The notes: a model not told the origin generated them from the sequence alone. 64,000 bases of DNA from Streptomyces sp. VRA16 Mangrove soil (GCF_017377775.1 NZ_JAFVLN010000003.1:310001-374000), one strand, 5' to 3'. Positions 5,800 to 14,434 are shown, counted from the first letter of the stretch. Made by a program: numbers and translations.

Positions 5800-8421
5800 T
5801 CACTTCACGGGAGCGAGCTTGTCCTCCAGGCCCGGCTGGGAGTCCAGCCACGTGCGGGCGGACGCCTTTTCGTTGCCCGCGCCGCCCTTCTGGATCGCGA
5901 CCTCCAGGGAGGCCAGCTGCTCCTCGCTGAGCTTGAAGTTCTTCAGCCACCCGTTGAACTCGGGGAAGTCCTTGCCGAAGTCCTTCTTGCCGATGATGTG
6001 GATCTGCTCGCCCTTGCCCCAGGCGCCCTTCGGGTCCTTGAGCTTCTTCAGGTCGTACTTGCCGTACGCCCAGTGCGGCGACCAGAGCGTCACCACGACC
6101 GGCTCCTTCTTCTTGATGGAGCGGTCCAGCTCGGCCAGCATCGACGAGGTGCTGGAGGAGACGACCTTGTACTCGCCCTCCAGGCCGTACGCCTTCAGGA
6201 CCTTCTTGTTGAGGGTCCCCATCATCCCGGCGCTCGCCTCGATGCCGATGATCTTGCCGTTGAACTTCTTGCCCTGGCCCTTGAGGTCCGCGAGCGAGTC
6301 GATGCCCTTCACGTACGAGGGCACGGTCAGCTCCAGCGAGGTCGGGCCGTACCAGGCGCCGATGTCGGAGAGCTGCCCCTTGTATCTGTCGACGTACTGC
6401 TTGTGCGTCTGTGGCAGCCAGCCGTCCAGCTGGACGTCCATCTGTCCCTGCGCGAGCGAGGTGTAGAGCGGGCCCGGGTCGAGCTGCTTCACGTTCGGCT
6501 TGTAGCCGCGGTCCTCAAGGATGTTCTGCCACAGGTACGTGGAGGCGATGGCCTCGTCCCACGGGAAGTAGCCCATGTTGACGGTCTTGCCGGCGTCCTT
6601 GCCCTGCTTCTGGGCGCCGCCGCCGGAAACCGGGGCGAGCTGGTCGACCAGGCCCTTGTTCTTCTTCAGCCAGGTGCGCACGCCGTCCTGCTCGTGGCCC
6701 TCACCGGCGGCCTTGATGTCGTTCTCCAGGCTCGTGAGCTGCTTCTCGGTGAGCTTGAAGTCCTTCAGCCACTGGGCGACCGTCGGGTCCTTCTTCGCGA
6801 AGCCCTTGTGGGCGACGGTGTGGATCTGTTCGCCCTTGCCCCAGGCGCCCTTCGGGTCCTTGAGCTTCTTCAGGTCGTACTTGCCGTACGCCCAGTGCGG
6901 CGACCACAGGGTCACCACGACGGGCTCCTTCTTCTTGATGGAGCGCTCCAGCTGGGCGAGCATCGTCGAGGTCGACGAGGAGACGACCTTGTACTCGCCG
7001 TCGAGGCCGTACGCCTTGAGGACCTTCTTGTTGAGGGTCCCCATCATCCCGGCGCTGGCCTCGATGCCGATGATCTTGCCGTTGAACTTCTTGCCCTGGC
7101 CCTTGAGGTCCGCGAGCGAGTCGATGCCCTTCACGTACGAGGGCACGGTCAGCTCCAGCGAGGTCGGGCCGTACCAGGAGCCCATGTCGTCGAGCTTGCT
7201 CTTGTACTTGTCCCAGTACGCCTTGTGCGTCGTCGGCAGCCAGGAGTCGGTCTGGAAGTCGATGTCGCCGCGCGCCACACCGGAGTACAGCGGGCCCGGG
7301 TCGAGCTGCTTGACGTCGGTGGTGTAGCCGCGCTCCTCCAGGAGCTCCTTCCACAGGTACGTGGTGGCGGTGCCCTCGTCCCAGGGGATGTAGCCGATGT
7401 TGATCTTTTTGCCCTGGCCGACGTTCGTGCTCTGCTTGGCCGTGGCCGAGCCGTCGTCACCGGCCAGGTTCATGCCGCCGGCGACCAGCGCCAGGGCCAC
7501 GACACCGATGACGGCGACGACGCCGCCCGGCTTGTAGTGCGCGAAGGAGAGCTTCTGCCGGGTCGCCGCGATCCGGGCGGCGGCGCGGCGGCCGAGCGGC
7601 GAGACCCGCTCGTTGAGGGCGCCCGTCATCCGGTCCAGGTACATGGCCAGGATGACGACGGCGACACCGCTCTCGGCGGCGAGGCCGACCTTGAGCTGGG
7701 TGATCGCGGAGTAGACCTGCTCGCCGAGGCCGCCGGCGCCGGCCATGCCGCCGATGACGACCATCGACAGGGCCAGCATGATGACCTGGTTGACACCGGC
7801 CATGATCGTCGGCAGGGCCAGCGGCAGCTGCACCCGGGTCAGGGTGTTGCGCGGGCTGGTGCCGAACGCCTCGGCGGCCTCGATCAGTTCACCGTCGACC
7901 TGCCGGATGCCCAGCTCGGTCATGCGCACGCCGGGCGGCATCGCGAAGATGACCGTGGCGAGCAGGCCCGGGGTGGTGCCGACGCCGAAGAACATGACGC
8001 CGGGGATCAGGTAGATGAAGGCCGGCATCGTCTGCATGACGTCGAGCACCGGGCGGATCGCCCCGCTGACGCGGCTGCTGCGCGCGGCCCAGATGCCCAT
8101 GGGCACGGCGATGACGATCGTGATGACCGCGGCGACGAGCACGAGGGACAGGGTGTCCATCGCCTCGCTCCACAGCCCGAGCGAGTCGATCAGGGCCATG
8201 CCGACGAAGGCGAGAACGCCCGGGAGCAGACCGCGCAGCCAGCACGCGATCACGGCGAGGATGCCCGCCATCAGCAGCGGCTCGCCGCCGCCGAGCACGG
8301 CGTCGACGCCGTCGTACATGCCCCCCAGAACGGACTGGATGACGTCGAAGAGCCAGGTCAGATGCGACTGCAGCCAGTCGACCGCGTCCTCGACCCAGTC
8401 ACCGAAATGAAGCCTAGGCAC
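5800..8421 (-). CDS. Glycine betaine/proline ABC transporter: permease fused to two substrate-binding domains
   Basis: The protein has 873 residues with three modules. Residues 1-300 are a ProW/OpuAB-type permease with about six membrane segments and the EAA loop near 181-204 (EAAEAFGTSPRNTLTRVQLP). A further membrane segment at about 301-320 anchors two consecutive OpuAC/ProX binding domains at about 338-600 and 612-873. Each domain has the WDE, DPGPLY, WLP and SPHWAYG motifs that supply the aromatic cage for quaternary ammonium solutes. OpuABC-type fusions normally carry one binding domain, so two in series is notable. The GTG start overlaps the end of the ATPase gene by 8 nt. Role: osmoprotectant uptake at the membrane. 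Confidence 0.93.
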   Translation of the reverse strand: MPRLHFGDWVEDAVDWLQSHLTWLFDVIQSVLGGMYDGVDAVLGGGEPLLMAGILAVIACWLRGLLPGVLAFVGMALIDSLGLWSEAMDTLSLVLVAAVITIVIAVPMGIWAARSSRVSGAIRPVLDVMQTMPAFIYLIPGVMFFGVGTTPGLLATVIFAMPPGVRMTELGIRQVDGELIEAAEAFGTSPRNTLTRVQLPLALPTIMAGVNQVIMLALSMVVIGGMAGAGGLGEQVYSAITQLKVGLAAESGVAVVILAMYLDRMTGALNERVSPLGRRAAARIAATRQKLSFAHYKPGGVVAVIGVVALALVAGGMNLAGDDGSATAKQSTNVGQGKKINIGYIPWDEGTATTYLWKELLEERGYTTDVKQLDPGPLYSGVARGDIDFQTDSWLPTTHKAYWDKYKSKLDDMGSWYGPTSLELTVPSYVKGIDSLADLKGQGKKFNGKIIGIEASAGMMGTLNKKVLKAYGLDGEYKVVSSSTSTMLAQLERSIKKKEPVVVTLWSPHWAYGKYDLKKLKDPKGAWGKGEQIHTVAHKGFAKKDPTVAQWLKDFKLTEKQLTSLENDIKAAGEGHEQDGVRTWLKKNKGLVDQLAPVSGGGAQKQGKDAGKTVNMGYFPWDEAIASTYLWQNILEDRGYKPNVKQLDPGPLYTSLAQGQMDVQLDGWLPQTHKQYVDRYKGQLSDIGAWYGPTSLELTVPSYVKGIDSLADLKGQGKKFNGKIIGIEASAGMMGTLNKKVLKAYGLEGEYKVVSSSTSSMLAELDRSIKKKEPVVVTLWSPHWAYGKYDLKKLKDPKGAWGKGEQIHIIGKKDFGKDFPEFNGWLKNFKLSEEQLASLEVAIQKGGAGNEKASARTWLDSQPGLEDKLAPVK
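6000..6355. repeat. Intragenic repeat, copy in second binding domain
   Basis: This block is nearly identical to 6822-7177 at an offset of 822 bp. It encodes the central part of the second binding domain, with only about four amino-acid differences over some 117 residues, while the flanking parts of the two domains are much more divergent. Confidence 0.85.
6822..7177. repeat. Intragenic repeat, copy in first binding domain
   Basis: Partner of 6000-6355 (offset 822 bp, 274 codons). Identity extends to synonymous positions, which points to recent gene conversion or duplication rather than protein-level selection alone. Confidence 0.85.
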
Positions 8422-9541
8422 CGGCGTTCACCTTCTCCACCGGTCCGTCGCCCTCACCGCGCGGCGACACGATCTTGTCCGTCGGGGTGGCGTCGTCGCT
8501 CGCCCCGGCCTCCTCCGTCTTCATGGGCTCGCCGAGCACGGCGAGCAGCCGGGCCCGCGGGACGACGCCTATCAGCTCGCCGTCCCCGTCGACCACGGAC
8601 ACGGCCACGCCACTGGTCGAGCAGGGCGTGAACAGGTCGATGATCGGGGTGTCCGCGGTGACCGTCGCCGGGGCCTCGGAGGCGTCGTAGCCCTCCTCGG
8701 GAGTGGCCATGATCGCGCCCGCGGTCAGCACGCGGGAGCGGTCGACGTCCTGGGTGAAGGACGCGACGTAGTCGTTGGCCGGCGTGACGAGGATGTCCTC
8801 GGCGGAGCCGATCTGGACGATGCGGCCGTCGCGCATGACGGCGATGCGGTCGCCCAGGCGCATGGCCTCGTTCAGGTCGTGGGTGATGAAGACGATGGTC
8901 TTCTTCAGGGTCTTCTGCAGTTCGAGCAGCTGGTCCTGCATGTCGCGCCGGATCAGCGGGTCGAGCGCGCTGAACGACTCGTCCATCAGGAGCAGGTCGG
9001 CGTCGGTGGCGAGCGCGCGGGCCAGGCCCACGCGCTGCTGCATACCGCCGGAGAGCTCATCGGGGAAGGACTTCTCCCACCCCTTCAGACCGGCGAGTTC
9101 GAGCGCCTCGTGGGCGCGCTTCTCACGCTCGGCGCGCGCCACGCCCTGCACCTCAAGGCCGTAGGCCGCGTTCTCCAGGACGGAGCGGTGCGGGAAGAGC
9201 GCGAAGTGCTGGAAGACCATGCTGATCTTCCTGGAGCGCACGGCGCGCAGGTCGCGCGCGGACAACTGCGTCAGGTCCTGGCCGTCGAAGCGGACGTGTC
9301 CCGCCGTGGGCTCCAGGAGTCCGTTGAGCATGCGCAGCAGCGTGGACTTGCCTGATCCGGACAGACCCATGACGACAAAGATCTGGCCCGGTTCGACAGT
9401 GAAGGACGCGTCGATGACGGCGGCTGTGGTGCCGTCGGCGCGCAGCTCCTCACGGTCGGCTCCGCGGCGGAGTTTCTCCACCGCTTCAGCGGGTCGTCTG
9501 CCGAACACCTTGTACAGGTCTTCGGCTTCAAGCCTGGACAC
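8414..9541 (-). CDS. proV: Glycine betaine/proline ABC transporter ATP-binding protein
   Basis: The protein has 375 residues. It carries Walker A GLSGSGKST (about 59-67), Q-loop VFQHFALFPH, signature LSGGMQQR, Walker B LLLMDESFSALD and the switch histidine in FITHDL. The C-terminal third is a CBS-type regulatory region, as in OpuAA/ProV, where it senses ionic strength. I chose GTG 9541 because GAGAGG lies 5 nt upstream; the GTG at 9547 adds two codons but leaves no spacer. It is first in the operon and overlaps the permease-binding gene by 8 nt. Confidence 0.93.
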   Translation of the reverse strand: MSRLEAEDLYKVFGRRPAEAVEKLRRGADREELRADGTTAAVIDASFTVEPGQIFVVMGLSGSGKSTLLRMLNGLLEPTAGHVRFDGQDLTQLSARDLRAVRSRKISMVFQHFALFPHRSVLENAAYGLEVQGVARAEREKRAHEALELAGLKGWEKSFPDELSGGMQQRVGLARALATDADLLLMDESFSALDPLIRRDMQDQLLELQKTLKKTIVFITHDLNEAMRLGDRIAVMRDGRIVQIGSAEDILVTPANDYVASFTQDVDRSRVLTAGAIMATPEEGYDASEAPATVTADTPIIDLFTPCSTSGVAVSVVDGDGELIGVVPRARLLAVLGEPMKTEEAGASDDATPTDKIVSPRGEGDGPVEKVNAGA

Positions 9542-9757
9542 ATACACCTCTCGGGTCGAAACAGGACGGCCCGCCTCCCCCGCCGGCGGGCCGTGGAGCG
9601 GTGCGGGGTCCGCCCGCCAGACCGGTCTCTCCTCAACCGTTCACTAGTTGAAAGTGGGACCGGGTCCGCTCCGGGTCGGCGCCTGCCCGGCCTTATGCGA
9701 ATCAAACACAGGAGTGGTCCAGGTCACAGAGGGTGACTGTCAGTGGTGTGCGGCATC
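9542..9757. promoter_or_regulatory. Divergent promoter region, proV / exonuclease
   Basis: This 216-bp gap separates the divergently transcribed proV and exonuclease genes. It holds CACTAGTTGAAAGTG at 9650-9664 and, overlapping it, a TCAAC-N9-GTTGA imperfect inverted repeat at about 9634-9654 that could be an operator for the osmoprotectant operon. No -35/-10 pair stands out. Confidence 0.35.
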
Positions 9758-10699
9758 ATGCGGAAGGTGACCCAAGAACCCCAGCGCCTGATGCTGCTCG
9801 ACACCGCGTCCCTGTACTTCCGCGCCTACTTCGGGGTGCCGGACTCCGTGAAGGCCCCGGACGGCACGCCGGTCAACGCGGTACGGGGGCTGCTCGAATT
9901 CATCACCCGCCTCGTCCACGACCACCACCCCACCCATCTGGTGGCGTGCATGGACGCGGACTGGCGCCCGCAGTGGCGCGTGGACCTGATCCCCTCGTAC
10001 AAGGCTCACCGGGTCGCCGAGGAGACGGCGGCCGGGACGCCGGACGAGGAGGAGATCCCCGACACCCTCTCGCCGCAGGTCCCGGTCATCGAGGCGGTGC
10101 TCGACGCGGTGGGCATCGCGCGCGTGGGCGTCGCGGAGTACGAGGCGGACGACGTGATCGGCACGTTCACCGGGCGGGCGACGGGACCGGTGGACATCGT
10201 CACCGGCGACCGCGACCTGTTCCAGCTCGTCGACGACAAGCTGGAGCGGCGCGTGCTCTACCCGATCAAGGGCGTCGGCACGCTGCAGATCACGGACGAG
10301 GACCTGCTGCGCGAGAAGTACGGGGTGGACGGCTCCGGCTACGCGGACATGGCGCTGCTGCGCGGCGACCCCAGCGACGGCCTGCCGGGCGTGCCCGGCA
10401 TCGGCGAGAAGACGGCCGCGAAGCTGCTCGCGCAGTTCGGGGACCTGGCCGGGATCATGGCCGCCGTCGACGACCCGACGTCCAAGCTGACGCCGACCCA
10501 GCGCAAGCGGCTCGACGAGTCGCGCCCGTACCTGGCGGTGGCGCCGAAGGTGGTGCGGGTCGCGCACGACGTCCCGCTGCCGGACGTGGACGCCGCGCTG
10601 CCCCGTACGCCGCACGACCCGGCGGCGGTCGAGGAGTTGGGGGCCCGCTGGGGCTTGGGAGGTTCTTTGCACCGCCTCCTCGGCACACTCTCGGAATGA
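9758..10699 (+). CDS. 5'-3' exonuclease (PolA N-domain/FEN family)
   Basis: This protein of about 313 residues matches the stand-alone version of the 5' nuclease domain of DNA polymerase I. It contains LMLLDTASLYFRAYF, the acidic cluster EYEADDVIG and TGDRDLFQLVDD, followed by a helix-hairpin-helix (GVPGIGEKTAAKLL). Such enzymes remove RNA primers and flaps. ATG 9758 is preferred; an in-frame GTG at 9743 would add five residues, and neither has a good ribosome site. The stop is only 4 nt before the iron box of the next gene. Confidence 0.9.
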   Translation: MRKVTQEPQRLMLLDTASLYFRAYFGVPDSVKAPDGTPVNAVRGLLEFITRLVHDHHPTHLVACMDADWRPQWRVDLIPSYKAHRVAEETAAGTPDEEEIPDTLSPQVPVIEAVLDAVGIARVGVAEYEADDVIGTFTGRATGPVDIVTGDRDLFQLVDDKLERRVLYPIKGVGTLQITDEDLLREKYGVDGSGYADMALLRGDPSDGLPGVPGIGEKTAAKLLAQFGDLAGIMAAVDDPTSKLTPTQRKRLDESRPYLAVAPKVVRVAHDVPLPDVDAALPRTPHDPAAVEELGARWGLGGSLHRLLGTLSE

Positions 10700-10703
10700 G
10701 GTG

Positions 10704-10723
10704 TTAGCTTAGGTATACCTAAG
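10704..10723. promoter_or_regulatory. Iron box (DmdR1/IdeR-type operator)
   Basis: TTAGCTTAGGTATACCTAA (10704-10722) fits the actinobacterial DtxR/IdeR consensus, with a 16-bp perfect palindrome CTTAGGTATACCTAAG at 10708-10723. It sits 36 bp upstream of the siderophore-interacting protein start, predicting Fe(II)-dependent repression of that gene. Confidence 0.85.
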
Positions 10724-10758
10724 TAATTGTGATCAGCAGTGGATCGAGGAGGCCGTAC

Positions 10759-11607
10759 ATGGCTGAGCGTCCCGGCGCACGCCCGCCCCGCAAGGCACGT
10801 TCCGCGCAGGTCGTGCGCACGGAGCGGCTGACGCCCCATATGCAGCGGGTGGTGCTCGGCGGGGACGGCCTCGCGGACTTCCCTGCCGAACTGGAGTACA
10901 CCGACCACTACGTGAAGCTCCTGTTCGCACCCGCCGGGGTCACGTACGAGGAGCCCTTCGACTTGGGCCGCATCCGCGAGGAACTGCCGCGCGAGCAGTG
11001 GCCCGTGACGCGTACGTACACCGTGCGCGCCTGGGACCCGGCCGCGCGCGAGCTGACCCTCGACTTCGTGATCCACGGGGACGAGGGCCTCGCGGGCCCG
11101 TGGTCGGCGGCCGTGCGGCCCGGTGAGACGGTCCGTTTCATGGGGCCGGGCGGCGCCTACCGCCCCGACCTCACCGCCGACTGGCAGCTGTTCGCCGGTG
11201 ACGAGAGCGCCCTGCCCGCCATCGCGGCCGCCCTGGAGACCCTGCCGGAAGGCACGAAGGCGCACGCCTTCATCGAGGTCGAGGGCCCCGAGGAGGAGCA
11301 GAAGGTCGACACCCCGGTCGGGATCACGTGGCTGCACCGGGCGGGCCGCCCCGTCGGGCAGGCGCTGATCGCGGCCGTGACCGGGCTCGACTTCCCCGAG
11401 GGCCGGCCGCATGCCTTCGTGCACGGCGAGGCCGGCTTCGTGAAGGAGCTGCGCCGTCATCTGCGGGTCGACCGCGCGATCCCGCGCGAGGACCTGTCGA
11501 TCTCCGGGTACTGGCGGCTCGGGCACAACGAGGACGGCTGGCAGGCCTCGAAGCGCGACTGGAACGCGCAGGTGGAGGCCGAGCAGGAGGCTCCGGCGAG
11601 CGCCTGA
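10759..11607 (+). CDS. Siderophore-interacting protein (FAD-dependent ferric-siderophore reductase, ViuB/SIP family)
   Basis: The 282-residue protein has an N-terminal FAD-binding barrel with the RTYTVRAWD motif (RxYT/S binds FAD), a GPGGAY phosphate loop, and a C-terminal NADPH-like domain (LFAGDESALPAIAA; HGEAGFVKELRRHL). The ending ISGYWRLGHNEDGW is typical of the family. It reduces ferric siderophores to release iron in the cytoplasm. ATG 10759 has GAGGAGG six bases upstream. The iron box at 10704-10723 indicates iron control. A strong hairpin terminator follows. Confidence 0.93.
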   Translation: MAERPGARPPRKARSAQVVRTERLTPHMQRVVLGGDGLADFPAELEYTDHYVKLLFAPAGVTYEEPFDLGRIREELPREQWPVTRTYTVRAWDPAARELTLDFVIHGDEGLAGPWSAAVRPGETVRFMGPGGAYRPDLTADWQLFAGDESALPAIAAALETLPEGTKAHAFIEVEGPEEEQKVDTPVGITWLHRAGRPVGQALIAAVTGLDFPEGRPHAFVHGEAGFVKELRRHLRVDRAIPREDLSISGYWRLGHNEDGWQASKRDWNAQVEAEQEAPASA

Positions 11608-11623
11608 CGACACGGCGGCACCT

Positions 11624-11653
11624 GTGCGGGGCGCCTTTCGGGGCGCCCCGCAC
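11624..11653. terminator. Hairpin terminator
   Basis: GTGCGGGGCGCC (11624-11635), a 6-nt loop and its perfect complement (11642-11653) form a 12-bp stem 16 bp past the siderophore-interacting protein stop. Confidence 0.85.
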
Positions 11654-11680
11654 GTGCGTCGCCGCACACCGTCGCGGCCA

Positions 11681-12002
11681 CACGCTCTTCCGGTACGAGC
11701 GCGGCGCGCGGATCGACGGCCACACGGCCACGACCGCCAGAGCTGGCAGTCCCCCGCCGCGCGTCAGCACGTCCGACCGGTCCGGGTGCGGCGACATCGC
11801 CGAACGCCCGGCCACCATCGCCCAGTTGAGCGGATCGAAGTCGGCGATGTGCCGCATCCAGCCGGGCATAGAGGTTGCCGAAGAGGAACAGCCGGACCAC
11901 CGGCTGGATCAGGGTGATCAGCAGATACGCGGGCCGGCGCACGAACACCATGAGCTGACGCTGCGTCATGTACCAGGTCCGGGTGAGGGTCGCCCTGCTC
12001 AT
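11681..12002 (-). pseudogene. ABC-2 type permease remnant with internal deletion and frameshift
   Basis: From ATG 12002 (GGGGGAGG ribosome site upstream) the frame reads a typical ABC-2 permease N-terminus (RTWYMTQRQLMVFVRRPAYL, then LITLIQPVVRLFLFGNLYA). At about 11868 it jumps frame into the family's C-terminus (MRHIADFDPLNWAMVAGRSA, ending ...IRAPRSYRKSV at 11681). The middle of about 130 codons is missing and the stop has been lost. The cognate ATPase gene, usually just upstream, is absent. The gene is clearly dead, and the site marks an old rearrangement breakpoint between the iron gene and the APC permease. Confidence 0.8.
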
Positions 12003-12118
12003 CGGGCACCTCCCCCCACCGGCACGGGCTGTTCCTCGGCCGTTTCCCCCCGGCCGTCCGAGTGAGGAGTTGGGCGCCGTCGTGACACGACCGCGTCACG
12101 CCGACGAAACGGGGCGCC

Positions 12119-12145
12119 CCTAATTTCTGTCGCCCGACAGGAATT
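12119..12145. promoter_or_regulatory. Palindromic operator, site 1 (shared with 21102-21126)
   Basis: CTGTCG-CC-CGACAG at 12127-12140 is flanked by A/T arms, giving a 24-bp palindrome (12122-12145) with one mismatch. The left side CCTAATTTCTGTCG is identical to site 2 in front of the carboxylase cluster. It ends 45 bp before the preferred start of the APC permease. Confidence 0.8.
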
Positions 12146-12190
12146 CCGGCAGGAATGACGGCCCCCTCCAGGCAGGCAGGTGCTGCGCCC

Positions 12191-13762
12191 GTGACCACGA
12201 CCGCCCCGCCCGACCAGATCCCGCCCGACCGCACCGCGCCCGGCGGCACCTCCCCCGACGACACCTCCCTCAGCCAGTTCGGCTACCGGCAGGAGCTGCA
12301 CCGCAGCCTCGGCCGGTACGCGTCGTTCGCCGCGGGCTTCTCCTTCATCTCGGTCCTGACGACCGTCTTCCAGTTCTTCGCCGTGGGGTACGCGTTCGGC
12401 GGCCCGGTCTTCTTCTGGACCTGGCCCGCCGTGCTCGTCGGGCAGTTGCTCGTCGCCGCGTGCTTCGCCGAACTCGCCGCCCGCTACCCGATCTCGGGCG
12501 CGATCTACCAGTGGTCGTCGCGCCTGTCGACACCGTCGTTCGGCTGGTTCGCCGGCTGGATCATGGTGACCGGTCAGATCGTGGTGGTCGCGGCCGCGGC
12601 GCTCGCCCTGCAGATGGTGCTGCCGCCGCTGTGGTCCGGCTTCCAGTTCATGGGCGGCGACGCCACACCCACCTCGCCCACCGGCGCGGCCAACGCGGCG
12701 GTCCTCGGGGTGGTGCTGCTGGCCCTGACGACACTGGTGAACGTCGTCGACAACCGCGTGATGTCGTGGATCAACCGGGTCGGCGTCACGGCCGAGATCG
12801 CCGGCGCGCTGCTCATCGTGGTGCTGCTCCTCACCCACTCCGAGCGCTCGCCCGGCATCACCTTCCACACGGGCGCGGCCGGGCAGTCCGGGCTGCTCGC
12901 CGCCGTGCTGACGGGGTCGCTCACGGCCGCGTACGTCCTCATCGGCTTCGACAGCGCGGGCGAGATGAGCGAGGAGACCCGCCATCCGCGCCGCACCGCG
13001 CCCCGTACGATCCTCACCGCGCTCGGCGCCGCGGGCCTCATCGGCGGGCTGCTCGTGCTCGGCGGCATCCTCGCCGCGCCGAGCCTGACCGACGGCCGGC
13101 TCGCCACCGAAGGGCTGAGCTACGTCCTGACCAGCAGCCTCGGCGACGGGGTCGGCCGGGTGCTGCTCGCCGACGTGGCGGTGGCCATCGCGGTGGCGAC
13201 CCTCGCCATCCAGACGGCGGCCTGCCGGATGCTCTTCTCGATGGCCCGCGACGGCGTGCTGCCCGGTTCCCGCGCACTGTCCCGGGTCAGCCCGCGCACC
13301 GGCATGCCGACCGGCCCGGCCCTGGTCGTCGGCGGCCTCGCGGCGGCGCTGCTCCTGCTGAACTTCGCCTCGCCGGACGCGTTCCTGGCCATCGGCACGA
13401 CCTGCATCGTGATGCTGTACCTGGCCTACGCGATGGTGACCGGGCCGATGCTGGTGCGCCGGCTGCGCGGCCAGTACCGGGGCGCCACCACCGACGGCAC
13501 CGACGAGTCGGGCCGCCCGCTCTTCTCGCTGGGACGCTGGGGCCTGCCCGTGAACGTCCTCGCCCTGCTCTACGGCCTGTTCATGACCGTCAACCTGGCG
13601 TGGCCGCGCGCCGCGGTGTACGACCCCGCGGGCGGCACCTGGTACCTCCAGTGGTTCACGGTGCTGTTCGTGCTGCTCACCGTGGCGGCCGGAGCCGCGT
13701 TCCGATGGCACCGGCGGTCCCGTGCCGGCGCCCGCCCGGAGCCGGCCGGCTCACCCGCCTGA
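12191..13762 (+). CDS. APC-superfamily amino-acid/amine permease
   Basis: This protein of about 523 residues has twelve predicted membrane segments. The first contains SFISVLTTVFQFFAVGYAFG, and GEMSEETRHPRRTAPRTIL is the conserved APC cytoplasmic loop. Related permeases often accompany carboxylase/allophanate clusters and import amines or urea-like compounds. I chose GTG 12191 because the operator then lies 45 bp upstream, nearly the same distance (43 bp) as in the carboxylase cluster; ATG 12155, which would add 12 residues, is the alternative. The shared operator suggests it supplies substrate to that pathway. Confidence 0.85.
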   Translation: MTTTAPPDQIPPDRTAPGGTSPDDTSLSQFGYRQELHRSLGRYASFAAGFSFISVLTTVFQFFAVGYAFGGPVFFWTWPAVLVGQLLVAACFAELAARYPISGAIYQWSSRLSTPSFGWFAGWIMVTGQIVVVAAAALALQMVLPPLWSGFQFMGGDATPTSPTGAANAAVLGVVLLALTTLVNVVDNRVMSWINRVGVTAEIAGALLIVVLLLTHSERSPGITFHTGAAGQSGLLAAVLTGSLTAAYVLIGFDSAGEMSEETRHPRRTAPRTILTALGAAGLIGGLLVLGGILAAPSLTDGRLATEGLSYVLTSSLGDGVGRVLLADVAVAIAVATLAIQTAACRMLFSMARDGVLPGSRALSRVSPRTGMPTGPALVVGGLAAALLLLNFASPDAFLAIGTTCIVMLYLAYAMVTGPMLVRRLRGQYRGATTDGTDESGRPLFSLGRWGLPVNVLALLYGLFMTVNLAWPRAAVYDPAGGTWYLQWFTVLFVLLTVAAGAAFRWHRRSRAGARPEPAGSPA

Positions 13763-13779
13763 GACCCGGGGCGGACCCG

Positions 13780-14382
13780 TCAGGCGCCCGCCCCGGGAGC
13801 GGGATCGCTGCGCACCCGGGCGTGCCGGTGCATGTCGTGCCAGCCGTCCCGGTGCAGCAGCGCGCTCCGTGCGGTGCCCTCCGCCGCGAAGCCGCACTTG
13901 AGCGCCACCCGGCACGAACTGCCGTTGCTCACCGCGTGGTTGAGCTCGATGCGATGGAAGCCGATCTCGTCGAAGGCCCACCGGGTCAGCGCCTCGACCG
14001 CACGGGGCGCGACCCCTCGTCCACGGGCCGCGGGCAGCGTCCAGTAGGCCACCTGCGTGAGGCCGCCGGCGAGCAGCGTCTCGCGCAGGGAGATCCGGCC
14101 GAGCACGTCGTCCGTCGCGGCGTCCGCCACGGCCCAGTGGGCGTCGACCTCTCCCGCCCAGGCGGCACGCCAGCCGCGGATCAGCTCCCGGGCCTCGTCC
14201 GGCGACGCGGTCCTGCGCGAGTGCCACTGCTGGATCGTCGGGTCGCGGAACGCGGTGTGCACGGCGGGGGCGTCCGGCTCGGCCCAGGGCCGCAGGGTCA
14301 GTCCCGCCCCCGCGGGCAGTGTCGGCTGCGGGCGCCCGGACAGCGTTCCCGCGGGCAGCACCGGCGTGACCAAGGAAGGCAT
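13780..14382 (-). CDS. GNAT-family N-acetyltransferase
   Basis: This 200-residue protein has a RimJ/RimL-like GNAT fold: TLRPWAEPDAPAVHTAF at the N-terminus, the acetyl-CoA pyrophosphate loop ARGRGVAPRAVEAL, then FDEIGFHRIELNHAVSNGSS, where a helix with Asn-Ser is typical of ribosomal-protein or small-amine acetyltransferases. The C-terminus is KCGFAAEGTARSALLHRDGW. The substrate is unknown. It is divergent from the RluA-type gene across 52 bp. GAGG lies close before ATG 14382. Confidence 0.87.
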   Translation of the reverse strand: MPSLVTPVLPAGTLSGRPQPTLPAGAGLTLRPWAEPDAPAVHTAFRDPTIQQWHSRRTASPDEARELIRGWRAAWAGEVDAHWAVADAATDDVLGRISLRETLLAGGLTQVAYWTLPAARGRGVAPRAVEALTRWAFDEIGFHRIELNHAVSNGSSCRVALKCGFAAEGTARSALLHRDGWHDMHRHARVRSDPAPGAGA

Positions 14383-14434
14383 GGCCTCATCCTGCCAGGG
14401 CCGCGGCGCCCGCACCCCCGTACTCTGTGCCCTG

